Positions 1-8,392 of a stretch of 64,000 nt of DNA are shown here, one piece after another (the stretch's first letter is position 1; each line of letters begins with the position of its first letter). Position numbers and translations under genes: made by a program. The DNA is from Iodidimonas nitroreducens. Its GTDB lineage: Bacteria; Pseudomonadota; Alphaproteobacteria; Sphingomonadales; Rhodothalassiaceae. The stretch is from the NCBI GenBank assembly GCA_000710935.1, contig BAYV01000109.1, forward strand, positions 186,001-250,000, given 5' to 3'. Under the pieces are notes generated by a model. The model was not told where the DNA came from and did not search any database. It saw only the letters and a program-made list of their open reading frames with translations.

Positions 1-1000
1 TGCCATCTTCGGCTTCGCGCAATAAAGGCAGGGCCAGCTTCAGGATATGTTGCAGCATCCGGGCAAAGCGCGCCTTCTGGATCAGATGGGCAAAAGCCTG
101 GGGCCCCCGATGATAAAGCTGCAAACGGGCAGCCACCAAACCCATGCCCGCGCGCACCGCAATGGCGGCTTCCAGCATGTCCTTGTCGCCCAAAAGGGTG
201 ATTCGCAAAACAAGGCTGTCGGTGATCTGTTGGCGATCATGAAGGCGGCGCAAAATGACGAGCAGATGATTCCCCACAGCCGATCCCAAGGGCCCGCGCA
301 GGGCTTCATCGCGCACGCGAAGAACCAGATTTTCGATGAAGGGTGTTGGCAGATCGAGCTGATCTTCGATCAAAGCCCTGATCCCGGCGCTGGCATGAAG
401 CACGATATCGGCGGCCAGATCAGCGGGCAGATCATGGCGTTTGGCGATGGCCGCCAGAACAGCCGTGCTTTTGCTGAAACGCCGGGCCGCAAGGCGGGCA
501 TCATCGCCCTCGATCCGGGCTGATTTATTGTCCAGAACCGCTTCAACCGCCGGTTCCTGCGCCCTTTCGATCAGGGAATGAACCACCGAACGCGACAGAT
601 CGGATCGTTTGGCGATGGCGGTTTGTTTCTGGCCATCATCCATGCAGATGATGGCTATCAGATCCGCATCGGTGAGTGATAAGCTGTGCATCAAAATGGG
701 TTCGGCTACATGCACCACATCATAAGCCAGCTTTTGCGCCAGATCCGTTGGCAGAATCGGGGTATGGGCCAAACAATGGGCAAGAGCCGTGCGCACCCTT
801 TCGCTGGTATCCCGGGCAAAGCGATGCAAAATCTCCACCGCGATCCGGTTTTCATCATCGCTCAGATCATTGCGGGCAAAAGAATTTGCCACAAATTCCG
901 CTAAAGATTGGCGCTGGGCTTCATCGGCGGTTCCGGCTTGCGCCAAAAGCGTTTTGATTGCGCTGGTTGGAATCGCGTTGTCTGGACTGTTTGCAGACAT
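1..1000 (-). CDS. DUF2336 domain protein, 3' end cut by window edge
   Basis: The minus strand is open from ATG at 1000 to the window edge, giving about 333 residues with no stop. The protein is almost wholly alpha-helical, with repeated helical units rich in Leu, Ala, Asp and His (for example a DLSRSVVHSLIERA stretch), as in the DUF2336 family of alphaproteobacteria, which resembles HEAT-like repeats. No enzymatic motif, signal peptide or membrane segment is visible. The molecular role of DUF2336 is not settled; some relatives are linked to stress or cell-cycle signalling, but nothing here shows that. The upstream 200 bp is AT-rich and holds a dyad that could regulate it. The family call rests on overall character, so it is moderate; that the frame is coding is clear from codon use. 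Confidence 0.72.
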   Translation of the reverse strand, partial: MSANSPDNAIPTSAIKTLLAQAGTADEAQRQSLAEFVANSFARNDLSDDENRIAVEILHRFARDTSERVRTALAHCLAHTPILPTDLAQKLAYDVVHVAEPILMHSLSLTDADLIAIICMDDGQKQTAIAKRSDLSRSVVHSLIERAQEPAVEAVLDNKSARIEGDDARLAARRFSKSTAVLAAIAKRHDLPADLAADIVLHASAGIRALIEDQLDLPTPFIENLVLRVRDEALRGPLGSAVGNHLLVILRRLHDRQQITDSLVLRITLLGDKDMLEAAIAVRAGMGLVAARLQLYHRGPQAFAHLIQKARFARMLQHILKLALPLLREAEDG

Positions 1001-1201
1001 AAAAAGGCTACCGATCGAGGATGGTGATCACAGATATTTGAATCAGGAGATAAGAATAAATTCTTAATCTTTAAGGGGGGTTTATAAATTCAGAATTTTT
1101 ATAGGGACTTCAGGAAATATAGATAAAATATGTACTTAAATATATTGGAATAAACAGACACTATATTGCGAAATATTTATACATTATCTAGGGTCAGGAC
1201 T
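1001..1201. promoter_or_regulatory. AT-rich intergenic region with a dyad at 1048-1070
   Basis: This gap lies upstream of the minus-strand DUF2336 gene and downstream of truA. It is far richer in A and T than the rest of the window. It holds a near-perfect inverted repeat, AGATAAGAAT / ATTCTTAATCT, with a 2-base centre at 1048-1070, about 50 bp upstream of the DUF2336 start. This could be an operator or a transcript hairpin; no protein can be assigned to it. Confidence 0.4.
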
Positions 1202-1948
1202 CTAATAATCGATGCGGGTGAGATAAAGCCCGAAGGGCGGGGCGTTAAAGCCCAGAGCGCATCTGTCTTTCGCTTCCAAAATTTCTTTCATCATGATCGG
1301 CGGCCATTTTCCCGCCCCCACCAATTCAAGGCTGCCCACCATGGATCGCACCTGATGATGCAGAAACGATAAGGCAGAAACATGAATATGCAGGCGATCA
1401 TCAAGGCGTTCCACCCGCAAAAGATCAAGGGTTCGGATCGGCGATCTGGCCTGACAGGCGCTGTGGCGAAAGGTGGTGAAATCATGCTGCCCCAAAAGAT
1501 GATTGGCCCCTTCCTGCATGGCATCTGCATCCAGCGGGCGGCTGACATGCCAGGCCAGCCCCTCGGCAAAGCTTAGCCGGCTTGGGCGATTGATGATCTC
1601 ATAGCGATAGCTGCGGCGGCGGGCGGAAAAACGGGCGTGAAAATCATCGCCCACGATCTCAGCCGATAAAACGCTGATGGGATGCGGCTTCAGATGATGA
1701 TTGATCGCCCCCAGAAAGCGCTGGGGGCTGATGGCCTTTTCGATATCCACATGGGCCACCTGCCCATTGGCATGAACCCCGGCATCGGTGCGCCCGGCGC
1801 CATGCACGATCACCTGTTCGCCGGTGAAGGCATGGATGGCTTTGGTCAGGGCCGCCTGAATGCTGGGCGCATTGGCCTGAATTTGCCAGCCCGCAAAAGG
1901 GCGACCATCATATTCGATGAGCAGCTTGAACCGCCGGGCCATCCTCAT
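1202..1948 (-). CDS. truA: tRNA pseudouridine(38-40) synthase TruA
   Basis: TruA isomerises uridines 38, 39 and 40 in the anticodon arm of many tRNAs, in the cytoplasm. The 248-residue product has the normal family length. It shows the catalytic loop GRTDAGVHA (about residues 52-60) with the essential Asp at about 55, and the N-terminal IEYDGRPFAGWQ motif. Its start overlaps the stop of fmt by 4 bp, so it is the last gene of a def-fmt-truA operon. No terminator hairpin is obvious downstream, where the DNA becomes AT-rich. Confidence 0.97.
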   Translation of the reverse strand: MRMARRFKLLIEYDGRPFAGWQIQANAPSIQAALTKAIHAFTGEQVIVHGAGRTDAGVHANGQVAHVDIEKAISPQRFLGAINHHLKPHPISVLSAEIVGDDFHARFSARRRSYRYEIINRPSRLSFAEGLAWHVSRPLDADAMQEGANHLLGQHDFTTFRHSACQARSPIRTLDLLRVERLDDRLHIHVSALSFLHHQVRSMVGSLELVGAGKWPPIMMKEILEAKDRCALGFNAPPFGLYLTRIDY

Positions 1949-2952
1949 TCATCCCCGGGGTGCATGGCCTTGGCGGGCACAGCGATGGCCGGGCCGAAGC
2001 GGGTGCCTTTGGGGATGGCGTGGCCACGCAGAAAGCTGGCGGCATCCATGGCCCCCCGGCCCGGTTTTTGCAGATGAATGAGCTTCAAGGCACCCTGCCC
2101 ACAGGCAATGGTCAGGGCATCATCAAGCGCTGTTCCGGGCGGGGCTTTAGGCGGGGCTTTAGGCGGGGCTTTAAGAGATGGATCGGTTGGGGAGACGATT
2201 TCGGCCTTCAAGATCTTCAGTCGCTCGCCGTTTAAAAGGGTAAAGGCCCCGGGGAAGGGGGTCAGCCCCCTGATCTTGCGGTCGATCGCGATGGCGCTGT
2301 CATCCCAGTTGATCATCGATTCGCTTTTGTCGATCTTATGGGCATAGCAGATGCCCTCTTCCGCTTGGGGGATGGCTTCAAGCCTGCCCTTCGCCACGCC
2401 ATCCAGCGCTTTCAGCAGCAAAGGCCCGGCTTTTTCCACCAGCGCATCATGCAGGCTTTGGGTGGTGTCATCAGGGGCGATGGCATGGGTTTCGCGCATC
2501 AGCACCGGCCCGGTATCAAGGCCCTCGTCCATGCGCATGATGGAAAGCCCGGTCTGGCGATCCCCCGCCATGATCGCCCGATGCAGGGGTGCGGCGCCCC
2601 GCCAGCGCGGCAAAAGCGAGGCATGAACATTGATGCAGCCCAGCCGGGGAGCATCGAGAATATCCTTCGACAAAATCTGGCCAAAGGCAACGACAATGGC
2701 GCAATCAAGCTTCAAAGCCCGCCACTGCGCCACATTGTCCGCCCTTTTCAATCGCCTGGGCGTAAAAACCGGCAAGCCATGCTGTTCGGCATAAAGATGG
2801 ATGGGGCTTTTGCGCAGGGCTTGCCCTCTTCCTGCGGGGCGCGGTGGCTGGGTATAAACGGCGGCGATCTCATGGCCCGCCTGATGCAGGGCGCGCAGGG
2901 TGGGAAGGGCGAAATCCGGCGTCCCTAAAAAGGCAAGGCGCAAGGGGGTCAT
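1945..2952 (-). CDS. fmt: Methionyl-tRNA formyltransferase Fmt
   Basis: Fmt formylates initiator Met-tRNA using 10-formyl-tetrahydrofolate. The 335-residue protein has the N-terminal FLGTPDFA motif and the catalytic segment HASLLPRWRGAAP at about residues 110-122. The C-terminal domain carries an odd low-complexity insert, a threefold KAPP repeat at roughly residues 263-274. It is encoded by three perfect 12-bp repeats at 2138-2173 and probably lies in a surface loop. The gene sits 4 bp after def and overlaps truA by 4 bp, so the three are probably translated together. Confidence 0.97.
   Translation of the reverse strand: MTPLRLAFLGTPDFALPTLRALHQAGHEIAAVYTQPPRPAGRGQALRKSPIHLYAEQHGLPVFTPRRLKRADNVAQWRALKLDCAIVVAFGQILSKDILDAPRLGCINVHASLLPRWRGAAPLHRAIMAGDRQTGLSIMRMDEGLDTGPVLMRETHAIAPDDTTQSLHDALVEKAGPLLLKALDGVAKGRLEAIPQAEEGICYAHKIDKSESMINWDDSAIAIDRKIRGLTPFPGAFTLLNGERLKILKAEIVSPTDPSLKAPPKAPPKAPPGTALDDALTIACGQGALKLIHLQKPGRGAMDAASFLRGHAIPKGTRFGPAIAVPAKAMHPGDE
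2138..2173. repeat. 12-bp x 3 tandem repeat inside fmt
   Basis: Three perfect copies of GGCGGGGCTTTA stand head to tail. Read on the minus strand they encode the KAPP repeats of Fmt. The unit length keeps the frame. Confidence 0.9.
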
Positions 2953-2956
2953 CGGC

Positions 2957-3490
2957 TCACACCGTCACGGTATCGCGCTGGATCTTGGCCAGCTTGCGGA
3001 TCACCATATTGCGTTTCAGTTTCGATAGATAATCGATGAACAACACCCCGTTCAGATGATCGATTTCATGCTGCAAACAGGTGGCCAGCAGGCCATCGGC
3101 GGCGATTTCATCGGCCTTGCCCTCGCGATTGATGAAGGCAACCCGGCATGAAGCGGGGCGCTCCACCTCGGCATAATAATCCGGTACCGAAAGGCAGCCC
3201 TCATTATAGATCGAGCGTTCATCCGATGACCAGATGATCTGCGGATTGATCAGCACATGGGGCTGGCGGCCTTCATCATCATCGGCCACATCAACCACCA
3301 GAAGCTGGCGCAAAATCCCAAGCTGCACGGCGGCCAGCCCGATGCCGGGGGCTTCATACATGGTTTCCAGCATATCATCGATCAGATGATCGAGATCGGC
3401 ATCCACCCGTTCGATGGGGGCGCTTTTCTGTCGCAGAACAGGATCAAGGCAGGTGAGGATGGGGCGTGTTGTCATGATATCCGGGCTCAT
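2957..3490 (-). CDS. def: Peptide deformylase
   Basis: Def removes the formyl group from new proteins and is a metalloenzyme. All three signature motifs are present in the 177-residue product: GIGLAAVQ (residues 49-56), EGCLSVP with metal ligand Cys about 99, and HEIDHL with metal ligands His 141 and His 145 and catalytic Glu 142. Val replaces the usual Pro in motif 1. Two starts are possible, at 3490 and at the ATG at 3475; the longer one is given. It is the first gene of the def-fmt-truA operon. Confidence 0.96.
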   Translation of the reverse strand: MSPDIMTTRPILTCLDPVLRQKSAPIERVDADLDHLIDDMLETMYEAPGIGLAAVQLGILRQLLVVDVADDDEGRQPHVLINPQIIWSSDERSIYNEGCLSVPDYYAEVERPASCRVAFINREGKADEIAADGLLATCLQHEIDHLNGVLFIDYLSKLKRNMVIRKLAKIQRDTVTV

Positions 3491-3491
3491 A

Positions 3492-3515
3492 GGGGTTTGC
3501 CGGGGGGTTTGCCGG
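3492..3515. repeat. 12-bp x 2 tandem repeat upstream of def
   Basis: Two perfect head-to-tail copies of GGGGTTTGCCGG lie just upstream of the def start, in the spacer after the SixA-like gene. Function unknown; it is one of many short duplications in this window. Confidence 0.85.
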
Positions 3516-3571
3516 AATACCTAGGCGCAGTGATCGCATCCGTCAAGAAAGGTGATGATGGCCAATGAATT

Positions 3572-4102
3572 TCAGGGCAGATGGCGGGGCAGATCGAATC
3601 GCACCAAACGGCCATGGCCCGCCTGTGTGCGCAGTTCGGCCCAAGGGCCTTCATGAAGCTCGATCTCGGCAAATCCGGCGGTGGGATAGCGCTTTTCAAG
3701 GCGTTCAATGAGGGTGGTGCGGCCGCGCCCCGCAAAAAGCTGGGCCAGATCATGAATGGCGGGATTATGACCGATGATCATGGCAATCGAGATGCTTTCA
3801 TCCAATTGCGCAAGCTGGGCCAAAAGTGCATCGGATGTGGCGGCATAAAGATCGGGGGCATGGTTTATCGGAGCCTGCCAGCCGCTTTTGGCCTGCACGA
3901 TTTCCAGCGTTTGGCGGGTGCGCAAGGCGGGCGAGCATAAAAAAACCTTCGGCGGGTTCACGCACTCTTTGAGATGCATGCCCATCAATCCCGCAGCCCG
4001 CACCCCCAGCGCATTGAGCGGCCGATCAAAATCGCGGCCCTCGGGGCTTTTGTCGCCGGCCTTGGCATGGCGCATCAGATAAAGCTTTTTGCCGGTTTTC
4101 AT
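3572..4102 (-). CDS. SixA-like histidine phosphatase
   Basis: This 176-residue protein belongs to the branch 2 histidine phosphatases. It has the catalytic RHA motif at residues 11-13, with His 12 as the expected phospho-acceptor, and a conserved GHNP at 111-114. SixA in E. coli dephosphorylates histidine phosphotransfer domains, but relatives in alphaproteobacteria are unassigned, so the substrate here is open. The gene overlaps the upstream fatty-acid hydroxylase gene by 4 bp, which suggests co-transcription. No signal peptide, so cytosolic. Confidence 0.85.
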   Translation of the reverse strand: MKTGKKLYLMRHAKAGDKSPEGRDFDRPLNALGVRAAGLMGMHLKECVNPPKVFLCSPALRTRQTLEIVQAKSGWQAPINHAPDLYAATSDALLAQLAQLDESISIAMIIGHNPAIHDLAQLFAGRGRTTLIERLEKRYPTAGFAEIELHEGPWAELRTQAGHGRLVRFDLPRHLP

Positions 4103-4947
4103 GAATCAGTCCTCATGCCCTCGTCCGGCTTTTTCCCGTCATCAAGATTGTCCGACAAAAAGGGCATCATCATAAGCGGCCAAAAGCCCAGTTCCTTTTG
4201 ACGACGCCAGGGCTTGAGGCCGATGATCATACCATCCACCCCCAGATCGGGCGCGGCCTTATAGGTTTTGAAGGCATAATCCCACCAGGGCAGGTTGAAG
4301 CCATAATTCCGATCATGCTCATCTCTTGTGACAGAATGATGGACCAGATGGAAATCGGGCGTCACGATCAGCCGCCGCAAAAAGCGATCAAGGCGCCGGG
4401 GCAGGCGCAGATTGCCATGATTGAACATGGCCGTGGCATTGAGCAGGATTTCAAAAAGAATGACCGCTAAAAGATCCGCCCCCAAAGCCACCACCACGGC
4501 GCTTTTGATCAGCATCGACAGCAGATATTCAAGGGGATGAAAGCGCAGCCCGCTGGTCACATCAAGGCTGAGATCGGCATGATGCATCCGGTGCAAACGC
4601 CATAAAAACGGAATTTTGTGAAAGGCCACATGCTGGGCATAGATCGCCAGATCCAAAAGCACGACCATCAGGAATATTTCGATGCCATGGGGCCAATCAA
4701 GGGCATGAAAAAGGCCGATATCGTGCTTGTGCGCCCAGATCGCCGCAGAAACCGCGATCAACGGCCCCAAAGCCCGCAGGGAAAGGCTGCCCAGCATCAC
4801 CATTCCCAGATTGAGCGGCCAGCGATGGCGGCGATCCACATCAGCCCGCCGGGGGCGGATGATTTCCGCTCCGGCAATCAGGGCGAACATGCCAAGAAAG
4901 GCGGCAAGGCGCATGGTCGCTTCATATTGGATGAACAGATTTTCCAT
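4099..4947 (-). CDS. Sterol desaturase / fatty acid hydroxylase family membrane protein
   Basis: A 282-residue integral membrane di-iron enzyme of the fatty-acid hydroxylase superfamily. The iron-binding histidine boxes are visible: HVAFH, then HRMHH, and HLVHH near the C-terminal third. Several hydrophobic segments precede and separate them. The frame stays open further upstream, but that part would run into the divergent ABC ATPase gene; the ATG at 4947 begins a normal N-terminus. Substrate cannot be read from sequence; hydroxylation of a lipid or sterol-like acyl chain is typical of the family. It is followed directly by the SixA-like gene. Confidence 0.88.
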   Translation of the reverse strand: MENLFIQYEATMRLAAFLGMFALIAGAEIIRPRRADVDRRHRWPLNLGMVMLGSLSLRALGPLIAVSAAIWAHKHDIGLFHALDWPHGIEIFLMVVLLDLAIYAQHVAFHKIPFLWRLHRMHHADLSLDVTSGLRFHPLEYLLSMLIKSAVVVALGADLLAVILFEILLNATAMFNHGNLRLPRRLDRFLRRLIVTPDFHLVHHSVTRDEHDRNYGFNLPWWDYAFKTYKAAPDLGVDGMIIGLKPWRRQKELGFWPLMMMPFLSDNLDDGKKPDEGMRTDS

Positions 4948-5072
4948 GGCGCTTATATAAAAGCGAACAGCTGCGAAGAACAGGGCTTTGAATGTCGAAT
5001 CCTGTTTTGCCACAGCCTTTCGCCCTGCTGTTCCTTGTAGCGCTTTGCGCGAAGCCCCATTAAGCTGATGGG

Positions 5073-5840
5073 ATGACAGCACCCGATCATGATCCCCTTT
5101 ATCGGCTGGAAAAATTGTGCCGCGATTATGGCGCGCACCGGGCGCTTGGGCCTTTGGATCTTGCGATCCATGAAGGGGAGCGGGTGGCTTTGATCGGCCC
5201 CTCGGGCTGCGGCAAATCAACGCTGATGCGCCTGCTGGCGGGATTGGTGGCCCCCAGCGGCGGGCAAATTCTGTTTCGCGGGCAGCTTTTGGGGGCGCAT
5301 GATATCCGCGCTTATCGTCGGCACTTTGGTTATGTGATCCAAAGCGGGGGTTTGTTTCCCCATCTTACGGCGTCGCAGAATGTGGTTCTGATGGCTCGTC
5401 AGGCGGGCTGGTCACGTCAAAAAATCGCCGCCCGCCTCGATGAACTGGCCCAATTGGTGCATCTGGAGCCCGATCAACTGGCGCGCTATCCGGTGGAATT
5501 ATCGGGCGGCCAGCGCCAAAGGGTGAGCCTGATGCGGGCCTTGATGCTCGGCCCCGATGTGATGGCGCTGGATGAGCCCTTGGGGGCCCTTGATCCCATG
5601 ATCCGCTTTCAGCTTCAGGCGGATTTGCGCGGGATTTTCGAGACGGTGGGGGCAACGGTCATTCTGGTTACCCATGATCTGGCGGAAGCCGCATGGCTGG
5701 CGGATCGGATCATCTTATTGCGCGATGGGCTGGTGGTTCAGGATGGCAGCTTTGATGATCTGTGCCATCATCCCGCCGAGCCGTTCGTCAGCGAATTTGT
5801 CCGCGCCCAGCGGGGCCTGATGATCGGGGGGGCGGAATGA
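5073..5840 (+). CDS. ABC transporter ATPase, glycine betaine/choline (OpuCA) type
   Basis: The 255-residue ATPase powers the importer encoded with the next gene. Walker A is GPSGCGKST (residues 42-50), the signature is LSGGQRQR starting near 143, and Walker B with catalytic Glu is VMALDEP (about 163-169). The C-terminal CBS pair found in many betaine-transporter ATPases is absent, so cis-regulation by ionic strength is not expected. Its stop overlaps the start of the fused permease gene (ATGA), and the two form one transcription unit divergent from the hydroxylase. Confidence 0.92.
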   Translation: MTAPDHDPLYRLEKLCRDYGAHRALGPLDLAIHEGERVALIGPSGCGKSTLMRLLAGLVAPSGGQILFRGQLLGAHDIRAYRRHFGYVIQSGGLFPHLTASQNVVLMARQAGWSRQKIAARLDELAQLVHLEPDQLARYPVELSGGQRQRVSLMRALMLGPDVMALDEPLGALDPMIRFQLQADLRGIFETVGATVILVTHDLAEAAWLADRIILLRDGLVVQDGSFDDLCHHPAEPFVSEFVRAQRGLMIGGAE

Positions 5841-7333
5841 AAGCAGCGGTCATCATGCTGATAGGGGTCCTGTTGTTTTTACCCCCTCTTGCCATGGGGC
5901 AGGAAACGCAGGCCGATCAGCCGGTGATTGCCTCGAAAGCCTTTACCGAATCGATTATTTTATCGGAAATCCTGCGCTTGAAGCTGCAGGCGGCGGGGAT
6001 CGATCTGCCCCATCGTCGGGCTTTGGGGGGCACGCGCATTGTGTTTGATGCCCTCAAATCCGGTGAAATCGCCATCTATCCCGATTATACGGGCACCATC
6101 CGCCATGAAATCTATGCCGGTGAGGATCTGCCCGATGCGCAAACCTTGCGCGACCGGCTGGCCCGCGATGGGCTGGGGATCACCGGGTCTTTGGGTTTTG
6201 AAAACAGCTTTGCCCTCGCCACCCGGTCGGAAATGGCGCAAAAGCGTGGGTTAAAGCAGATTTCCGATCTGCGCACGCAGCCCGATCTGGTGTTCGGTCT
6301 CTCCAATGAATTTCTTGATCGCGGCGATGGCTGGCGGGCGCTGAAGGGGGCTTATGATCTGCCTCAATCCGCCAATGGCCTGCAGCATGAATTATCTTAT
6401 CGCGGGCTGGCGGCGGGCCGACTCGATATCATCGATGTGTATAGTACGGATGCGGAAATCGCCTTTTACGATCTGGCGGTTCTGGATGATGATCGGCGAT
6501 TCTTTCCCCGTTATGAGGCGGTGTTTCTTTATCGCCTCGATCTGGCCCGCAGCCAGCCCGCGCTGATCCCCATCTTGCAGGATCTGGCAGGGCAGATCAG
6601 CAGCGATCAGATGCGGGCCATGAACAAGGCGGTGAAGATCGATCGGCAAAATGAAAGCCGGGTGGCGGCGGATTTCGTGGATGATGGCAGCGGTCCGGCG
6701 CCCATCCTTGCTGCCCAGCAATCAAGGCTTGAACGCGTGTGGGGCCGCAGTCTCGAACATCTGGCGCTGGTTGCCGTGTCTTTGGGGGCGGCTTTGCTGG
6801 TGGCGGTTCCGCTGGCCATCGCGGCTTTTCGCCTGCCCGCTTTGGGGGGGCCGATTCTGGGCTTTGTGGGGCTTTTGCAAACGGTTCCGGCTCTGGCCCT
6901 TTTCGTATTCATGATCCCGCTTTTGGGGGTGGGGGCGGCCCCCACCATTGCCGCTTTGTTTCTTTATTCCTTGCTGCCCATCGTGCGCAATGGCCATGCC
7001 GGGCTGACAGGCATCAGTGGGGATCTGCAGGAATCGGCGCGGGCCCTTGGCTTATCATCATGGGCGCGCTTGTGGCGGATCGAATTGCCCCTTGCTTTGC
7101 CCACCCTATTGGCGGGGATCAAAACCGCAGCGGTGATCAATGTGGGGGCCGCCACTTTGGGGGCTTTGATCGGGGCAGGCGGTCTGGGTCAGCCGATTTT
7201 AACGGGTATCCGCCTCAATGATATGGGCCTCATTTTAGAAGGGGCGATCCCGGCGGCCGGGCTTGCTTTGTTGGTTACGGGCTCCTTCGATCTGGCGGGG
7301 CGCTGGCTCATTCCTCGTGGATTGCGTCTTTGA
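5837..7333 (+). CDS. Fused substrate-binding protein-permease of an osmoprotectant-type ABC importer
   Basis: One 498-residue protein joins both missing halves of the importer. Residues 1-22 are a signal peptide or anchor. Residues about 30-290 are an OpuBC/OsmF-like binding domain with the SKAFTE and YPDYTGT signatures. Residues about 300-490 are a permease with about five membrane helices and the EAA loop (ESARALGLSSWARLWRIELP) that docks on the ATPase. The ATG at 5837 overlaps the ATPase stop. In the fusions of this family I know best (EgtU, some OpuB types) the permease comes first; here the binding domain is N-terminal. The substrate could be betaine, choline, carnitine or a thiol such as ergothioneine; sequence alone does not decide. 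Confidence 0.88.
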   Translation: MKAAVIMLIGVLLFLPPLAMGQETQADQPVIASKAFTESIILSEILRLKLQAAGIDLPHRRALGGTRIVFDALKSGEIAIYPDYTGTIRHEIYAGEDLPDAQTLRDRLARDGLGITGSLGFENSFALATRSEMAQKRGLKQISDLRTQPDLVFGLSNEFLDRGDGWRALKGAYDLPQSANGLQHELSYRGLAAGRLDIIDVYSTDAEIAFYDLAVLDDDRRFFPRYEAVFLYRLDLARSQPALIPILQDLAGQISSDQMRAMNKAVKIDRQNESRVAADFVDDGSGPAPILAAQQSRLERVWGRSLEHLALVAVSLGAALLVAVPLAIAAFRLPALGGPILGFVGLLQTVPALALFVFMIPLLGVGAAPTIAALFLYSLLPIVRNGHAGLTGISGDLQESARALGLSSWARLWRIELPLALPTLLAGIKTAAVINVGAATLGALIGAGGLGQPILTGIRLNDMGLILEGAIPAAGLALLVTGSFDLAGRWLIPRGLRL

Positions 7334-7352
7334 TTTCACGAGCAAAGGGGCC

Positions 7353-8195
7353 TCAGATCGCGGTGATGGCCCCATCGATGCTCAGATTCGCCCCATTGAT
7401 ATAGCGGGCATCCGGGCTCAGCAAAAACAGGACGGCGGCAGCGATATCGGCTGGCTGCCCCGGCCCTGCGGGGGGAAAGCCGCCCGCATATTTGCTGTGA
7501 TCATGGCCGATATCCGCTAAAGCCCTGTGCAGCATCGGGGTTTCCACCGGGCCGGGGGAGATGGCATTGATCCGCAGCCCCATGGTCGCATAATCGCGGG
7601 CCGCCGATTGGGTCAGGCCCACCACCGCATGTTTGCTGGCCCCATAAGCCGCCATCCAGGGTGCGCCCCGGGTGCCCAATATCGAGGCGATATTGACGAT
7701 GGCGCGGCCCCGCACTTCTTCTGGCGGTTGGCCGGCGACCCGATCATATTGGGCGCTTTCCAGCATTGCGGGGATTTCATGGCGCAGGGCATGAAAAATC
7801 CCGTCGGCATTGGTCGCCATCACCTGCCGCCAGGTTTCGGGGCTCAGATCAGCCAGCTTTTGCGGGGCATGGCTGATGCCCGCACAATTCACCGCCAGAT
7901 CAAGGCCCCCCATCCATTGGCGGGCGGCGGCGATGAAAGCCCCGGTTTGCCGATCATCGCGCACATCGCAGGGCTGGCACAAAGCGCGATCATGGGGCAC
8001 CACCCGAACCGGCGCGATTGCCGTTTCACCCGAATGTTGGGCCGTGGACCCTTCGGGTTCGGGAAGCCCGCAATAAACCACCCGCGCCCCTTCCTTGATC
8101 AGGGCATTGACCACCGCCGCCCCGATGCCGGATGTGCCGCCGGTGACCACGGCGCGGGCATTGTGAAAGCGCAAGGGCGGCGCGGCTGGGTTCAT
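7353..8195 (-). CDS. Short-chain dehydrogenase/reductase
   Basis: A 280-residue NAD(P)-dependent oxidoreductase of the classical SDR family. It has the cofactor motif TGGTSGIG (residues 18-25), NCAG (about 103-106), a catalytic Ser near 171, and YGASK with Tyr 184 and Lys 188. A stretch of about 25 residues between beta-2 and the usual Asp-Val motif is longer than normal. The C-terminal end resembles other SDRs of unknown substrate. It converges with the ABC operon, and its 5' end faces the divergent acyl-CoA dehydrogenase gene, which may mean a shared regulatory region at 8196-8392. Confidence 0.9.
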   Translation of the reverse strand: MNPAAPPLRFHNARAVVTGGTSGIGAAVVNALIKEGARVVYCGLPEPEGSTAQHSGETAIAPVRVVPHDRALCQPCDVRDDRQTGAFIAAARQWMGGLDLAVNCAGISHAPQKLADLSPETWRQVMATNADGIFHALRHEIPAMLESAQYDRVAGQPPEEVRGRAIVNIASILGTRGAPWMAAYGASKHAVVGLTQSAARDYATMGLRINAISPGPVETPMLHRALADIGHDHSKYAGGFPPAGPGQPADIAAAVLFLLSPDARYINGANLSIDGAITAI

Positions 8196-8392
8196 GCTTT
8201 TGGTCCTTTTGGGATTTCGTGTTCAATGGTTTTGGGGCTTTCCACGGCCCGAACAAGGCTGCATAGCGCCGCCATCATCGGCAGGCAAGCATGGCTGCGC
8301 CCTTTTCCCGCTTTGTTTGGGGGTTTAAGCTTGTTCAGCTTTTCCTGTTCGGTCGCGATCAGGATTCTGGTCCTTTGTTGAAGGAACGCCTT

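Noticed and set aside
2138-2173. CRISPR-like array
   Set aside because: Repeats are contiguous 12-bp units without spacers and lie inside fmt; none of the repeats in this window has spacer architecture.
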